From Beroe ovata (taxonomy: Eukaryota; Ctenophora; Nuda; Beroida; Beroidae): DNA of 64,000 nucleotides. The stretch is from NCBI GenBank assembly GCA_946803715.1, contig CAMPET010000174.1, positions 27,271-91,270 of the forward strand. The letters run 5' to 3'. The notes beneath the pieces are model-generated. The model was not told the DNA's origin, searched no databases, and saw nothing but the letters and a program-made list of their open reading frames with translations. Every line of letters starts with the position of its first letter. Within the stretch, counting starts at the first letter, position 1. The translations under genes were made by a program, and so were the position numbers. Shown piece by piece: positions 1-13,400 of the stretch.

Positions 1-2306
1 ACCCCCCCCCCCCCACGCTATACTATACTGAGATATACTGGGGTACAACAACACGGAAAACGGAAGCAGCCATGCACATGAAACTCCGGTAACGCACGTA
101 CAAATCTGCACGTGCGAATTGATTTTCAATTGAGAGTGGCTTGAGCTGCGCCAGGGCGTTAGTTGACTTGACGCGATTAACACACGAAACATGCAGTTTA
201 TGAAGGAGCATCTGGAAACAAATCGACCATTTCATAAAATTTGCACTGAGAGATGATTGTATTTGACCAGTTGTTTGACTTCCGTTTATTTGTGTAGCAT
301 AATTGATAGATATAGTACTATAGATCTTACGATCATCGATTTGGCCTTATTATGAGTGTTGTGCAATATCACGAATTTTACCTTCTCTACATGAAATTGG
401 GAATGATGATATTCTATCAGCGTAGGATACCAGTTTTAGATGTGAGTTAGAAAAGACCATGATGAAAGAATTAGAGTTCTATTTTTAACTGCACGAGCCG
501 CTTTTTAAACAAATTCCACGATTCTTTTGTAAGGCTTTCCCTTTCATTCGAGTCCGTTTCATTCAAGTCTTTTCTCTGGTTATATAGTCCGACAACAGTT
601 TGCCTCTCTCAGTTGACAGTTCATGCTGTTCATAGACCTGCAGCACGGTCCATTGTGCTATGCGTTCATAATGATCGTTATGTTATTGTCGATTGGTCTA
701 GAGATTTCTGGATAATCACATATATTGACATGGCTGAGAGTAAATGCCTGTAAATGCCATACTAATTGTCAACTAATTTCCCCATTAGCAGACTCCACTG
801 GCATATTGTACAGAGCATCGCACTACATACACGCCGTGGGAATACACGCTGTGGATAGTAATCAGTGAACAGGAGCAGTATTGGACTCTCCCGACTCTTA
901 TACTGAGATGACAATGCAGTTCCAGTTATTCTACTCTTCATTGTAGTGAGGTCAAGATAGACCGGACTAGATGCTGCCTCAATGAATACACAGCATGCAT
1001 TCGTCAATCACTATCAATGAGCCACCTCTAAACAGCCAGTAGCAACCTTTAGCGGATTGCCACATTCAGCTATAACCCCTTGCCGCCATTTTCACTGAAC
1101 ACAGGGCAACAGCTCACAACAACTGTTTGAATTTGTGATGATTGGATCACCCTCATAAATATGCAACACTTTTTGATTTTACTCGACATATTTTGTATTG
1201 GCGAAAAATTCGTTTTCCTATATCTTTTAGTTGTTGTATTCCTGGATCCTATTGCATCTGCAGTTAGGATGGCCCAATGAAATGCTATTGATTTTATGAA
1301 AGTGCTATTGAAGGTGCTATTGGTCTAGTTGTACCGGCTACTTCACCATGAAATATAATGTACAGTGTACAATGTACAATGATTTGGGGAATAATTTGGC
1401 GGACATTGTGTGAACTATTATACACTGAACTCTAGTGTGTATCAAAACCTCCTCAATGCCCAGATTCGTCCTGGTAGTGTCTAGGTTCCTAGTGTACCAA
1501 GTTTCAGGGACATAATCCCCTTCCTCCAGATTCTTCCTGATAGAATGATCATTTGACAGATCAAATGCTATACAATGCGCATTGTTTATAACCAATATTC
1601 ATTTTCCTAGCTAGATCATATTGTGAAACAGTATCCTAATCGTCATTGCATATCATCAGGTGTTGCTTATATCCCTAACAGTGTTAGGACTAACACCCAT
1701 TGTGTCCCAAGGTATCATTTTACTAATGTGTGCTAGGATCCATACTACGCGATACATGATATGAAACCGAGGCAGTGAGCTACTGAATCCTGCCGTATTT
1801 CATTATTTAGTTGTAACATTGCTATTTAGTCCGATTCAGCAGCAAAAAGGCGCGTATCGTTAGCCAACTCTAAGGATTCCCTTTTTGACCTCTTTCTCTC
1901 TCTGTCTGTATAATAATGTAGAGCAAGGGTTTCTTAGTCAAGAGTCGGCGAAGGACTATATCGAGTTGTGAATTGATGAATTGAGAGTTGTTCATTATAA
2001 TGATGCTGGGGATATACATAGTCGGCACAGCGTTGTACCTCTAGCCATGTACAGTGTACAATGTACAATGACAGTGGTTTACACCGACCATTATCAATCG
2101 GACAATTACCTACCGCAAATTAGCGGGGATTATTGCTACTGTTTTAGTATCTTCTTTTATCATTCTAACTAGATATGTGTAATAATGGGAGAAAATTGGT
2201 TGACTTGCAATTAAACACGAGATTGCAATTTCCCATGACTAACTTTTCTTCACTAATTCCCCTTTTCATACCTTTTTCCACATAGGAGAATGTAAGCTGT
2301 GTCCCA
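1..2306. other. Intergenic, no gene supported
   Basis: I see no open reading frame here with coding character or splice-consistent structure. It opens with a run of C. A 25-bp sequence at about 1358-1382 recurs in the same orientation at about 2047-2071. The start probably includes the upstream region of the MICU gene at 2307, but no promoter motif can be assigned. Confidence 0.6.
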
Positions 2307-5300
2307 ATGTACAGGAAGTGTCTGAGACTGGTGCCGGAGGCGTGCAAATACTCTTCACCTTGTCGACAGGACAGTAGGGGTGGTGCTATAGCAACGCACA
2401 GCATCGGGGATGTTGCTATAGCAACCCATAGCAATAGGACTCTGTCGTGGAGCAACTTGTATCGCTTTTCCGGCGGTAGACACAAATACTGGCAGGGGCG
2501 GAGGTACGGTGGTATTGTGTCACCTGAAATGAGTTACATCAATAAAACATGGGCAAATCATGGCTCACAACTTGTCATTTCAGACACCATGGAAGGAATG
2601 CATTGTTGGGTGGAGCAGCGGCGGTTGCCGGGGTTGCTAGCAACAACAACAACAATAGCAACAATTCCGCTGATCAACCGATAGAGGCAGACCTAGACCC
2701 TGATGACGAAGAAATCGACATTGATCACGTGAGTTTCTTATGTATTACATGACTCTATGATACGTCATAACTTTCATTTCATGTAGTATTTGGGCTACAG
2801 TTAGGTTTCTTTAAACCCATATATAGCCCTGGCCTAGAGCAGACTCTAGATTAGGTGAAAAAGTGCTGTTGACACTTGACAAAGTGTGATTGCATAGCGT
2901 GTACACATAACACCTAGATACAATATGCTTCAAGTAATAAAGCAAAGAATGAAGTAATGAAAGTAATTAAGTAAAGAATGAGGTGCCTTTAAAATGAGGT
3001 GCCTTAAAAATCTGAGTTCAACAGAGCCTGTTAATAACAATAACAGCAATGTTTACAAAAACATTGCTTTTAACAGTCACAACACAGGACTTTCCGTTGT
3101 TATAATTATATGCTAACACCCTTTCAGGCAGACCGAAAGGTTACGATCCACACCACTGGATTACATGTAAAATGTTTGAATAACACTCATCTGTAGAGTG
3201 TAGATTGAGATCGCATGACCACATACAATTTGAGTTTCCGGATAAGTTTTCATAATTATGCTGTTGCTGAGTTTATCACGATTAATTTTTGCCGAGTTTT
3301 CTTGATGGTTTTGATTGATTTTGGTCATGGTTTCGATCATGAACAATCGGGATGATTCCAATGATTCGATCAATAACTCCTATATTGTATGTTAGACTTG
3401 CAGTTATGGTTCATCAATACCTACTTTGAGTCAATATACCTACTATAGTGCAATATTAGCTTAATCAAAAATCATAGCGCAATACGTGCATGAATTGAGC
3501 CTACTTAGTACATAGTACTATAGAACATATAATTATACACACTAGGTACTGGCTCTAAACAGTGGACACAGGATATAAGACTCCTTGAGCTATTGTACCC
3601 ACAGAATCAAGCCCTCATTTGACTCACTGCCGAAATTTCTCCAAATATCATGAAATGGCTGCAATAATTTCAACAAGAAACCCCTATCATCTTATCAAGT
3701 TATTAGAGTTATTGCCTGATTATAGCGATTAGTAATCATTATAACCCGCCCTACTTTAAACTCGCCCATCCTATTACCGAGAACACTCAGGCTACTACAA
3801 TTCTGCTAAACTCTCCAGGCTCCGAATACACGATACCGGAAGACCAGGATGTTCAGTCACTTCTGTTCATTCTCCTCCATCAAGTACAAGGACGAGCTTT
3901 ACATGACGGGGGACGACTTCCTCCAAGCAAGTACGATCATGAACAAATGAATTATGACACAAAAAGTATGAAACACAAGCTATGACACAAAATGTCACTT
4001 TTATAACACGGATGTGAACCCACGTAACCTATGTAACCTATTTAACCAGTTAGAGTTAACAAACAAATGTTAGTGAATCACAGCTAATATCCATGCTCCA
4101 CCCAGTTCTGTACAAGGAAAAGAAGACGGCCACTAAGCGGTTTACCGATCTGGTAGAAGTGACTGACATGGAATATGAGAGAATTATACGGAAAGCACCG
4201 AGCCACAGCAAGGAGACCCGCGGACTGTTCAGGGGTCTGGGCAAGTGGGCCGTGATAAGCTATCCTGAGTACCTGTTCCTCGTCTCTATCCTCAGGTATG
4301 TGGCAAAACGTCCCCAGCATGTCTCTAGCAATGTTTTATAACCAAAGTTAGAGACATAGGGATTGAGACACAATGTGTATCGCTATATCCTCATCTAATT
4401 CTAAATCCTTGTTTTTCTCTATTCAAGGTTGACCAAAAAGACTCTCAGCCTAATTCATCATGTGTTTAATGATTCCCTCAGTAAGCCTCGAGACCACTTT
4501 CTGAAGACATTCCAAATGATCGATATCGACGGAAACTGGGAGTTGACTAAAGATGAGTTTGAACTGGTTGAGCAGCTCTTCTCGAAAGGTGTTGTGGAGG
4601 GAATCGAGAACACCACGCTCAAAGTCCACTTCTTCAACCTCGACGGTCACGGCATCATCACGTTTGACGACTTTGTCCACTTTCTGGACAACCTACAGAA
4701 GGAATGTTTGGAGGTGGAGTTCAATGAGTATGCGAAGGGGACCCCATCGATACCAGACTCTGACTTCATGGAGCTACTCCTCTCTAGAACTGTTCTCTGT
4801 TAGTGGAATCATGTCAATAGCGGGATTTTGTGCCCATCTTGAGCCCAGCTCGTGCATCCTCACTTTACCATCCTTCAGGTGATCTCGAAAAGGACAAGTA
4901 CAGGGCCAGGATATCAAACCACGAGGTCTGCGAAAATCACAAAGGAGTGTCCTTCGGGCAATATTCCCAGTTTATGAACCTGCTAAACGATATTCACGAC
5001 CTTGAAATTGCGCTCAGAATGTTCCAGGTAAGACTTTCTCCCTTCTTGCTTTTTGTATTGCAAAGTATGTGAGTCAATCACTTATCATTACTTGATCGTT
5101 GTGAATTTGCATCATAGATCCTCTTGATATAATATGAATATGGTTTCCAGATAGCAAAGAAGCCTGTGACTCCTGATGAATTCCAACGAGCAGTAAGGGT
5201 ATGCACAGGACGACCACTGGATGAGAAACTGATAGAGCTCACCTTCACCATATTTGATGAGGATGGTGATGGACAACTCGGTCATGAGGAGTTCATGAAG

Positions 5301-5597
5301 GTGAATGATGGTATTATGAATGACAGCATGATGGTTTTCACGCCTAGAGTCTGTCCCTTTTGAATCAAGAGTGGATTTGAAATCTACTGGATTTCCTTCA
5401 GAATGACAATAATTGTAAATGGCACTGGCGCATTACAGCAATATTCAATGATTTAAAATTAGATTTTAGATTCGCTGTTTCAGGTGATGAAGGACAGGAT
5501 ACGAAACAGAGGAACGGTAGACGTGCAAATCCCGCCTAACTCCTGGAAAGCATTCAAGAAATGTGTCCACGAAAGGATGATGGTGTCAAGTGCATGA
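2307..5597 (+). CDS. MICU-family mitochondrial calcium uptake regulator, copy 1
   Basis: EF-hand protein of the MICU1/2/3 family, which gates the mitochondrial calcium uniporter MCU from the intermembrane space. Proposed exons: 2307-2503, 2584-2728, 3819-3926, 4084-4295, 4482-4798, 4879-5027, 5151-5300, 5484-5597. All join in phase to 463 aa, within the family range. An N-terminal hydrophobic Ala/Val/Gly stretch (NALLGGAAAVAGVA) could be the targeting or membrane segment. The conserved GLISYxEYLFL-type segment appears as WAVISYPEYLFLVSIL. The first EF-hand is DIDGNWELTKDE and the C-terminal one DEDGDGQLGHEE; both have canonical ligand positions. The C-terminus FKKCVHE matches the family tail. 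Exon 3 to 4 only stays in frame with a GC-AG intron (3927-4083). The exon 5 donor GTTAGT is also non-canonical. AATAAA lies at about 5993. Subtype is not assigned; a paralogue follows head-to-tail. Confidence 0.85.
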
Positions 5598-7030
5598 ACA
5601 ATCGCAATCCAGAGATCGGGACAAAACTTCATAGGGTATAATTCATTGTGTGGGGTATAACACATAACTAAGAAAAGAAGAATGCAGAGTTAATCATTCC
5701 AAATATCCTAACTCGAGATGCAAAGTAAGGCTCACTCTCATGTGGAATCCAGGACTGCGGTATTACTTCTCCTGGGGGAATTGATAATCTATTGCTCGTA
5801 GGCATTCCTTTCATGAGGAGTGATGTGATTCAATGATCAGTGCTTGAAATGAACCATGTGCCTATAATACCTAATGATGAAGTGTGCGTCATTGAAGAAT
5901 CGAACAGCAATTTGAAGAACCGCAGTACCTACATTCATTATCATTGTTGATATTAACTAGCAATCATGAATCATGATTGACAATATTCGGCAAATAAAAG
6001 GATAAATTGAGAATTACCAATGAGACTCATTTATTTAACATGTTTTTGGGATACCTATCACACATATCTGGAGTTTTGTGTATATATTTTAGGTAGAATA
6101 TTGCTTAATTTGTTGCTGAAAATAGTGGTATTTATGATTCAATTGGAATTGTACTTTTTCAACGCTAAATGGGAAAAATTTGAGGTCTATATAATAATTA
6201 GGGTCGAGGTAGGGTTTGCCAGAGTCATTGAGTGCACGGGGTGCAATGGGATGATTCTGTATATTTCGTATGAGTCACAAGGTCAATTATAGGTACAAAG
6301 TGTGTATAGACCTTGTGACTCATTCACAGGATGTAAAGCATGCTTGCCCAGCTCAGCGCCTCACATGAGGGAAAGAATCCATCAGGATACACTAATTGAA
6401 TAATTCAATTTAAAATGGAATCTCTGCCAAGAAGAGTTCTCATTAATAACTCTGATCTATCCACTAAGGAATCCGTGTCATTATGATTGGTTTTATACTT
6501 GCCGTGCATTATTATACTGTGATAAGGGCTGCAAGCATTGTTTAGCATTCAATTCATCATATTCATGTGGGACCGGCCAAGAATAATCATCATTATTAGT
6601 GATCTGGATCACCGCATAGCGTGCCATATCAGATATGCATCATGATCTCCCTCACAAATACACACGGTTTATCAGCTAGGATTGCCTGCACCTCTTTTGC
6701 TTTATTCATGGGCTATATCTTAGATTTCTTGTAGTTTGTGTTTATCATACTCTTAGGTACATAAAAAGATGCTAACACGTAACAAACTAGACCAAGCCCA
6801 GATATAAACTCTTGTATTGTGCATTTTGTTCGTCCCATGATTTATGGTAATGGGCAATGGCAGATTTAGCGCAAATGCATTATCAGTATCTATCGACTAG
6901 ATTACTTTGATGAAGGAGTAAGGTTCCTGTTTGATCATAACGAATTGTTACAATAGGTATATCACTACATAACAGTTTTATACTTTTATTGTTGCTAACA
7001 GTTGAGGATCAGTGAGTGAAGGTCGGAGAA
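5598..7030. other. Intergenic spacer between MICU paralogues
   Basis: AT-rich spacer holding the likely 3' end of the first MICU gene, with AATAAA at about 5993-5998, and the upstream region of the second. The open frame at 6020-6292 has no homology or splice support and I leave it out. I recognise no other gene or repeat. Confidence 0.5.
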
Positions 7031-9370
7031 ATGATCCGGCGAATGTGCACGAGGACTAGAAGACCTCTCAGAAACCCAGAGCTGCAGCAGATTCGGTTTC
7101 TCGTGGAATCAGGGGGATCTCCTGCTCCAATCAACTCATCATTTCCCGGCATGGAACATGAAGCACGAGATGAGCACAGGAACTACTATAGGAAGTATGT
7201 TGGAGTACTTATCATAAGATACCCTAAGATAATAGTGACGCAGCGGTGGCATTTTCGTGGCGTTGCTGTTCTGAAGAATGCCCATAGTCTGTTGAAGGAA
7301 GTCCAACACAATCTATACATAATTCGCAGGCATGGTAACAGTTCTTCGCGTGGTGTGCACCTATTAGCTGCTAGTGCTGTGATCGGAGTGACGTCACAGT
7401 ATGCCGACCAGGAGAAGGGGGATGAAGATGACACTCAGACGGTAATTGGGCCATTACTTAATTACACGATTTCTTAATTTAATCACGCAATGGGGAAATT
7501 CCTTCCCATCCTTTCAAAAACGCATTGGTTATGTTTCTCGCATGGTTAGAACACTGAAAATTGTAAGTGCATCTGATTAAAAATCATTTTAGCTCACCTC
7601 TAAAGATTTCAACTGTCTGTTTGCGAAGCTGTATTCCTTTAAAAGTGGAAGCCTAAGCTGGTGTGTGGAATCTGAAAAGTAGAGTTAATTGAACTAATTT
7701 GCAGTAGTGGAGTGAATTATGTTATTTCAACACATTATGAATAAATGTTTTATTTCAACACGCCATATGCACACAAATACAGACTAGCGATTATTTAGAG
7801 AGTCCCAGAATACAGTGCATTGCGCGATGTCTTGACAAAAAAGTGTACTTATGCGTGATCTACACAGTACCTATACAATGTCAATCATCCTATACATAGT
7901 ACATTATACATTACGAAGACTATCTAGCACCTAATACTATTTTCACCAGGATGTTGATCCAACGCCGCGGTACAGCAGCTCTACGAAGATGTACACCTAT
8001 TACAAGAAGTTTGCCTCCATTCGTTACAACGGACAAGCGTTCATGACCGCAAAAGACTTTTTCAACGCAGGTACAGCTGTTCCATGATACGGAGGGAATG
8101 TAGGATGTTGAGTTTGTCTCGACGTCTCAACTTCGACGTTATATTCCGCAAGAAACAGGTTATAAATTGATTTCGAATGTTTTCACAGTGCACAATTGGA
8201 AAGAAGACTCCATTCTTCCCGAAGAGCTAGCCGATGAGGAATTCGAACGCATCCTAGCTGCAACACCTCATCACTCTGCCAAGGAGGTGGGGCTCCTGAG
8301 GAACCTTGGGGAAAGAGCAATCATAACATATCCAGAATACCTATTCCTTGTTTCTCTTATCAAGTAAGTGGCGGTCTCCACTTGTGTGACTGAGATGGCT
8401 TTATCGGCACGTTCTCGACATCTCTACTTTTCTTCAGCACCCCTAAAGCCATGTTCCTCAATGCGTTCAAGATTATCGACACTGACGGCAACCTGGAACT
8501 TGATCTCAGCGAATTTGAGACCCTGGAGACCATTTTCACGAGGGGCGTCTCGTTCTGGACCACAAATTCATCCATAAAAAAACACTTTTTCGGTAAAAAC
8601 GGAGACGGAAGAATGGCTTACGAGGATTTCGTCAATTTCATCGACGGTCTCCAACACGAGTGTCTGCAGATTGAATTTGACCGAATGTCAGGAGGGTTAC
8701 ATCACGAGATAAGCGAGATCGACTTCACTCGTCTCCTCCTCTCCAGAACCTCACTCCGAGAGGGAGAGAAGAGGAAGTATTTGGACCGTGTGGCGGAGAG
8801 AGCTGGCGACTGCAAGACGCCCGCAGCAGTTTCATTCCACCATTACTCACAGTACATGCACTTCCTAAGCGGAATCCGGGATCTCGAGGTTGCTCTACGC
8901 ATGTACACGGTAGCGAAGGAAGCGGTGTCAAGGGAGGAGTTTAGACGGGCAGTGAGGGTTGCGACAGGCCACGTGCTGGACGATGCGATGCTTGATCTAA
9001 CATTCAAGATTTTTGACGACAACAGCGACGGGAAGCTCAGTCATGAGGAATTCATTAAGGTGTGTTTACATGTTTGCACCTCCGATAATCTGCACCATAG
9101 ATTTACCCACTCCAAACTTCAATAAACTTATTCAATACATATAGTAATCAACCTGACCCATTCACTCAAATTCACCAATATCAATCAACCTTCAAACCTG
9201 ACCGATTGGGCCGATTCCCTCAAATAACCCCAATATGTGAACTCACCACGTCCAATCAGGTAGTCAAGGAAAGGAGAAGGACGCTGGGAGCAGTAAGCCA
9301 TATCGCGTCCAAAGATCCATGGAAGTCATTTGTAAGATGTGTCGACAACAGGAAGAAACATGACATGTAG
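7031..9370 (+). CDS. MICU-family mitochondrial calcium uptake regulator, copy 2
   Basis: Paralogue of the gene at 2307-5597. Proposed exons: 7031-7441, 7950-8070, 8189-8363, 8438-9059, 9260-9370; all phases agree, giving 479 aa. The start is the first ATG after an in-frame stop at 7013. It gives an Arg-rich, acid-poor leader suited to mitochondrial import, then a hydrophobic segment (HLLAASAVIGV). EF-hands are DTDGNLELDLSE and DDNSDGKLSHEE; the ligand positions look usable. The family segment AIITYPEYLFLVSL and a short basic C-terminus are present. Exon 8438-9059 is continuous where copy 1 has two introns. A further upstream exon cannot be excluded. A partner role with copy 1 as a MICU1/MICU2-like heterodimer is inference. 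Confidence 0.85.
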
Positions 9371-10464
9371 ACTGTCAAGGAGCGATTATTGAAGTTGATG
9401 AGGGCTAATCAGTGTAGACTGTAGTAGAGAAGTAGACTGTTATAGAGAGGAGCCATTCTCAGTGTGAGTATAACATCAGTGTAGGGAACTGGATTCTTTA
9501 TTTGATGCCTCCTTTGACAGGATCATGCCACCCTTTGAAATGGATTGGTTCTTGACAGTGTCAGTGCTGACACTACGGATACTGTTGCTATTTATGTTGA
9601 TATCCCCGTGACATGAACCTACATGTGGTAAAGGGATGTTAGAAGTCACGGATACTGTATAATATGTTATCGCAATCGAGAAACTGGCTATTTAGGTTTC
9701 TTTTATCGAAATCTGATTGTCTGGTTACGTATTCAATATTCAAAATTCAAATTAATCAGAATATCAGCTGATACAACAGTGATACAATGTACATCCAGAT
9801 TAAAATACTATCGTCATTGTTATTTACAATTATCATTTAATACGAAATAGAATAGGCATTACTATGCAGTGATCTTTGTTAAATCAGGTGTCATTATAAT
9901 ATTTGATTATAATATTTGATTTTATAGATTGACTTGCATGATAGCTGATCACTGATCAATTACTATCAATCACAAAACAGTTAATTTTCTTTTGATCGAT
10001 AAAGTTTGATTTTGGGAGAAAGGTTGAATAGAGAAACAAATGCTAAAAACTTCTGGGAAGTAACTCAAGTGAACAGAAACAAAAATGAAGATTTAGAAAC
10101 AAAAGTAGTTCTGATAAGGCTCGCGCGCACTGCACAAAGCAACACTGAACTACTTACTAGGTACACAGCTATCCTAACTCATGTCAAATATCTATAACAC
10201 AAGTGCTACGACACCAGTACCTACTGCATATGAGATCTGGTCTACAGATACCTTATTTCAAATTATATAGTCCAAAAATAAGCACAGCTTTATTGATCAA
10301 AAAACAAACTTAGACTCTAGTCTCTAAGTTAGAGCAAACAGAGACTTGAACATGATTAGCTCAATATTGAACTAAGGACCAATGGATAGGGTTGATTGTC
10401 GATTTCACCTGTCTTTCCAAAGAATTGTCAATTCCAGAGGATTACCACTGTATACACTCGTGGT
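9371..10464. other. Convergent intergenic region
   Basis: Lies between the 3' ends of the second MICU gene (+) and ASPM (minus). On the minus strand an AATAAA (plus 10289-10294) sits about 170 bp past the ASPM stop and is the likely ASPM polyadenylation signal. I see no gene. A short direct repeat, atatttgat, occurs near 9899-9920. Confidence 0.55.
10289..10294 (-). promoter_or_regulatory. Probable ASPM polyadenylation signal
   Basis: AATAAA on the minus strand (tttatt on plus), about 170 nt downstream of the ASPM stop codon and the first canonical hexamer after it. It is assigned by position only. Confidence 0.5.
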
Positions 10465-13400
10465 CTATTGAGCTAAACCTTTCAAATATTCCGCAATTGC
10501 TCCAACCTGAAAAGTGGAAAAACAAGGTCACCTCTCAGAAATAGACAAATTCATTCAAAACAGAGTTAACGGATCAGAGGATGGAATCGAGTACTCACTT
10601 CAGTATAGGAGGGATTGGAGAGGATTGTTCGCCTGATTCGTTCAATTTCCCTGAGGCAAGACATCTGGTTCCGATAAAGTAGTTTCTGTCGACACATTCT
10701 GTACCATGCCTGTATCTTGGTGGCTTGGGCATGTAGGTTAAGATATGTCTGTCGCTGGCAGTACATTCTCCATACAGATTGAATCATTACACTAGCTTCA
10801 CGAGCTGCTATATAATCACTCCTAGCAACGAACATCCTCCAGGTAGCTTGTATCTTAGCAGCAGCAATGTGTTGTTTTTGGATCTGTTTCCGAAGAAGAT
10901 AACCTCGGAAATGGGACTGAACACGAATAACACTGTCCCTGACAGCCATGAATTCCTCTCTTGTCCTCCTTCCAATTATCCAAGCTCGGACATGTTCCTG
11001 AATGAACACTGCACTACATCTCTGCTGCTGGTACAACCTCATAACACAATATCGTCTGTAGATTGCCTGAATCTTGGTAGCCGCCTGGTTTGCCCGTGCA
11101 ATTTTCCGTTGAACCAGCCACGACCTGACACACGATTGTATGGTTGTGATCGCTTTTCTTGCTGTATGAAACTGTTGTCTCAACACTTTCATCTCTGTGT
11201 ATCCTCTGTAAGACTGTTGTATTATTTCCGCAGCAGCATGCATCTGTAACACCTCAGTTCTCACTAAATATCCGCGATAAACACTCTGTATTTTGGTTGC
11301 AGCAGTGTGTGACAGAGCAATCTCCCGCCTGGTGAGGTGTGCTCTCAGATGAGACTGAATAATAACAGCACTACTCCTCATCATTTCGAATCTGGCTCGG
11401 CAATGCTTCATCTCCCTGTACCCACGGTAGCAGGACTGAATTGTGGTAGCATGTGTGTTCATGAGGGAAATTTGTTTCCGTACAAGGAAGCCTCTGAAGA
11501 CAGACTGAATGAGAGTAGCTCGGCATTGCTGTTTCATGAGAGTGTCTCTCACTGTCTTGCCTCGGTATCTGGTTTGAATGAGGAGAACAGTCTTCAACAG
11601 GTTCATCCTCTGATCTCGAGCTGTCTTTCTCAACCTGTTATTTCTCCACATTCGCTGAATGAGAACTGTTGATTCCCTCATTACGAGATATTTTGTTTTT
11701 TCCTGGTACATACGCCAGTGTGCTTGTATCCTTATGGTAGCACTTCGGAGTTCAGATTGTTTACGCAGCAACACACACATTCGCCAGTACGACTGAATCT
11801 TGATGCATGCATTCCTTTTCGTTAAAAACTCACCACGTTCAGCCTTCATCAGCATGTACCCCATAAACTGTGACTGGATGATTCTTGCAGATTTGTTCTT
11901 TCTATACAATTCCGTTCTGACTTGGTATCCTCTGAACACTTTCTGGATAAGCACAGCAGCATCAGATGCAACTGCGAGATCTCTCCTCACTTGATAACCC
12001 CTGAAATGACTCTGGATCAAGCGGCAAGCCTCTCGTTTAATTTGGAATTGCATTTTGTCATATTTCATGAGAGTATATCCAAGGAATGCTGCTTGTATCA
12101 TTAGTGCTGCATCATCTTGTGAACTGATATCAGTTCTGGTGCGGTAACCCCTAAATACAGCCTGTATCTTTACAGCAGCTTCTCTCTGTTGTTCAAGCTG
12201 CTTCCTCACAAGATACCCTCTGAAAAAGCTTTGCAATGTCAAAACTTTACCCCTGAGGTCCAAGAAATCGCTTCTGCATCTTTTCATTTGAAGATAAGAT
12301 CTGAAGTGGCTCTGAATTTTTACGGTAGCCTTTTTCAAGAGGTCAATATTTTGTCTGATGAAAAATCCTTTCATTAGGGACTGGACCATAACACAAACAC
12401 TTATATGTTGTGCTACAATTTCTCGTTGACACCTCATATCCTCTAAGGCAACTTTAGCCTTGTATCTGCGATAAAGGCACTGGATCTTCATAGCGGCCCT
12501 GATGTTGCTTGTATTCTTTCTGGACAGATGACCCCTAATGTGCTTCTGAATAGAAATTGCAGCCCTGATCTTGTTCACATACACGACTCTGGCTTCTCTC
12601 ATCAACACATGTGCTCTCCACACACCAGCGATTTTGGTGACTGCTGCTTTTTGCTGAGAGTATCTAATCTGTGCTTTGTACATTCGATAAAACGACTGTA
12701 TTTTCACGGTAGAATCCTTCATTTTAGAATAGCTGCAACGATCCCTATATCCTCTCCATGTACTTTGAATCTTCTTTGCCGCAGCAATCCTGTCTTGCCA
12801 CCTCACTTCAAGGACCTTCTTGTAGGCTCGTTGTATCTTTACAGCAGCTGCTCTTTTCTCTATGAACTCACGCCTAGTAGCCACCATGGATTTGAGTGTC
12901 CGCCAGTTAAACTGTATTTTTCGAGCTGCATACTCCCGCTTTGATGCCATTATTGCCTCTCGGTCCTTCTTGAGTACATCAAGCTTATTTCGAGCAAGCA
13001 AGCGCCGAGCCAATGCTTGTACTTGAATAGCACTTTGTCTCTTTTCTCTGCCATCCTTGAACCTCTGGAGGAACTTATACCTTCTCCATACCCTCTGAAT
13101 CTTCTGTGCTGCTCTGAAATCCTGGGATATATCAACCAAGGCTGCACAGAGGTATGCGACAAACGTGATCACAACCCTCTCATCAGGAATAGTGCCGACC
13201 ATGTCTTGTGTGAATATCATGTTCGGAACTTCGTTGAGCCCTTTCATAGCATCGGCAAGAAGCCGGAAGTTTTCTTTCTCGTTCTCTGCGTGCTGTTCCG
13301 GGTTGAGAAGGGAGTCGGAAAGGTAGTCACGAGAAGTGTTCATCTCCATGAGTTGGTGAGAGATAGATGTCTGCATTCTTATCTTATGAAATGATATCAA

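Noticed and set aside
6020-6292. 90-aa + frame rich in aromatic residues
   Set aside because: AT-rich composition explains it; no homology, signal or splice context between the MICU genes.
10779-13394. Several + strand open frames of 60-156 aa
   Set aside because: They are antisense shadows of the IQ-repeat exon of ASPM; the minus frame has clear IQ and CH motifs throughout.
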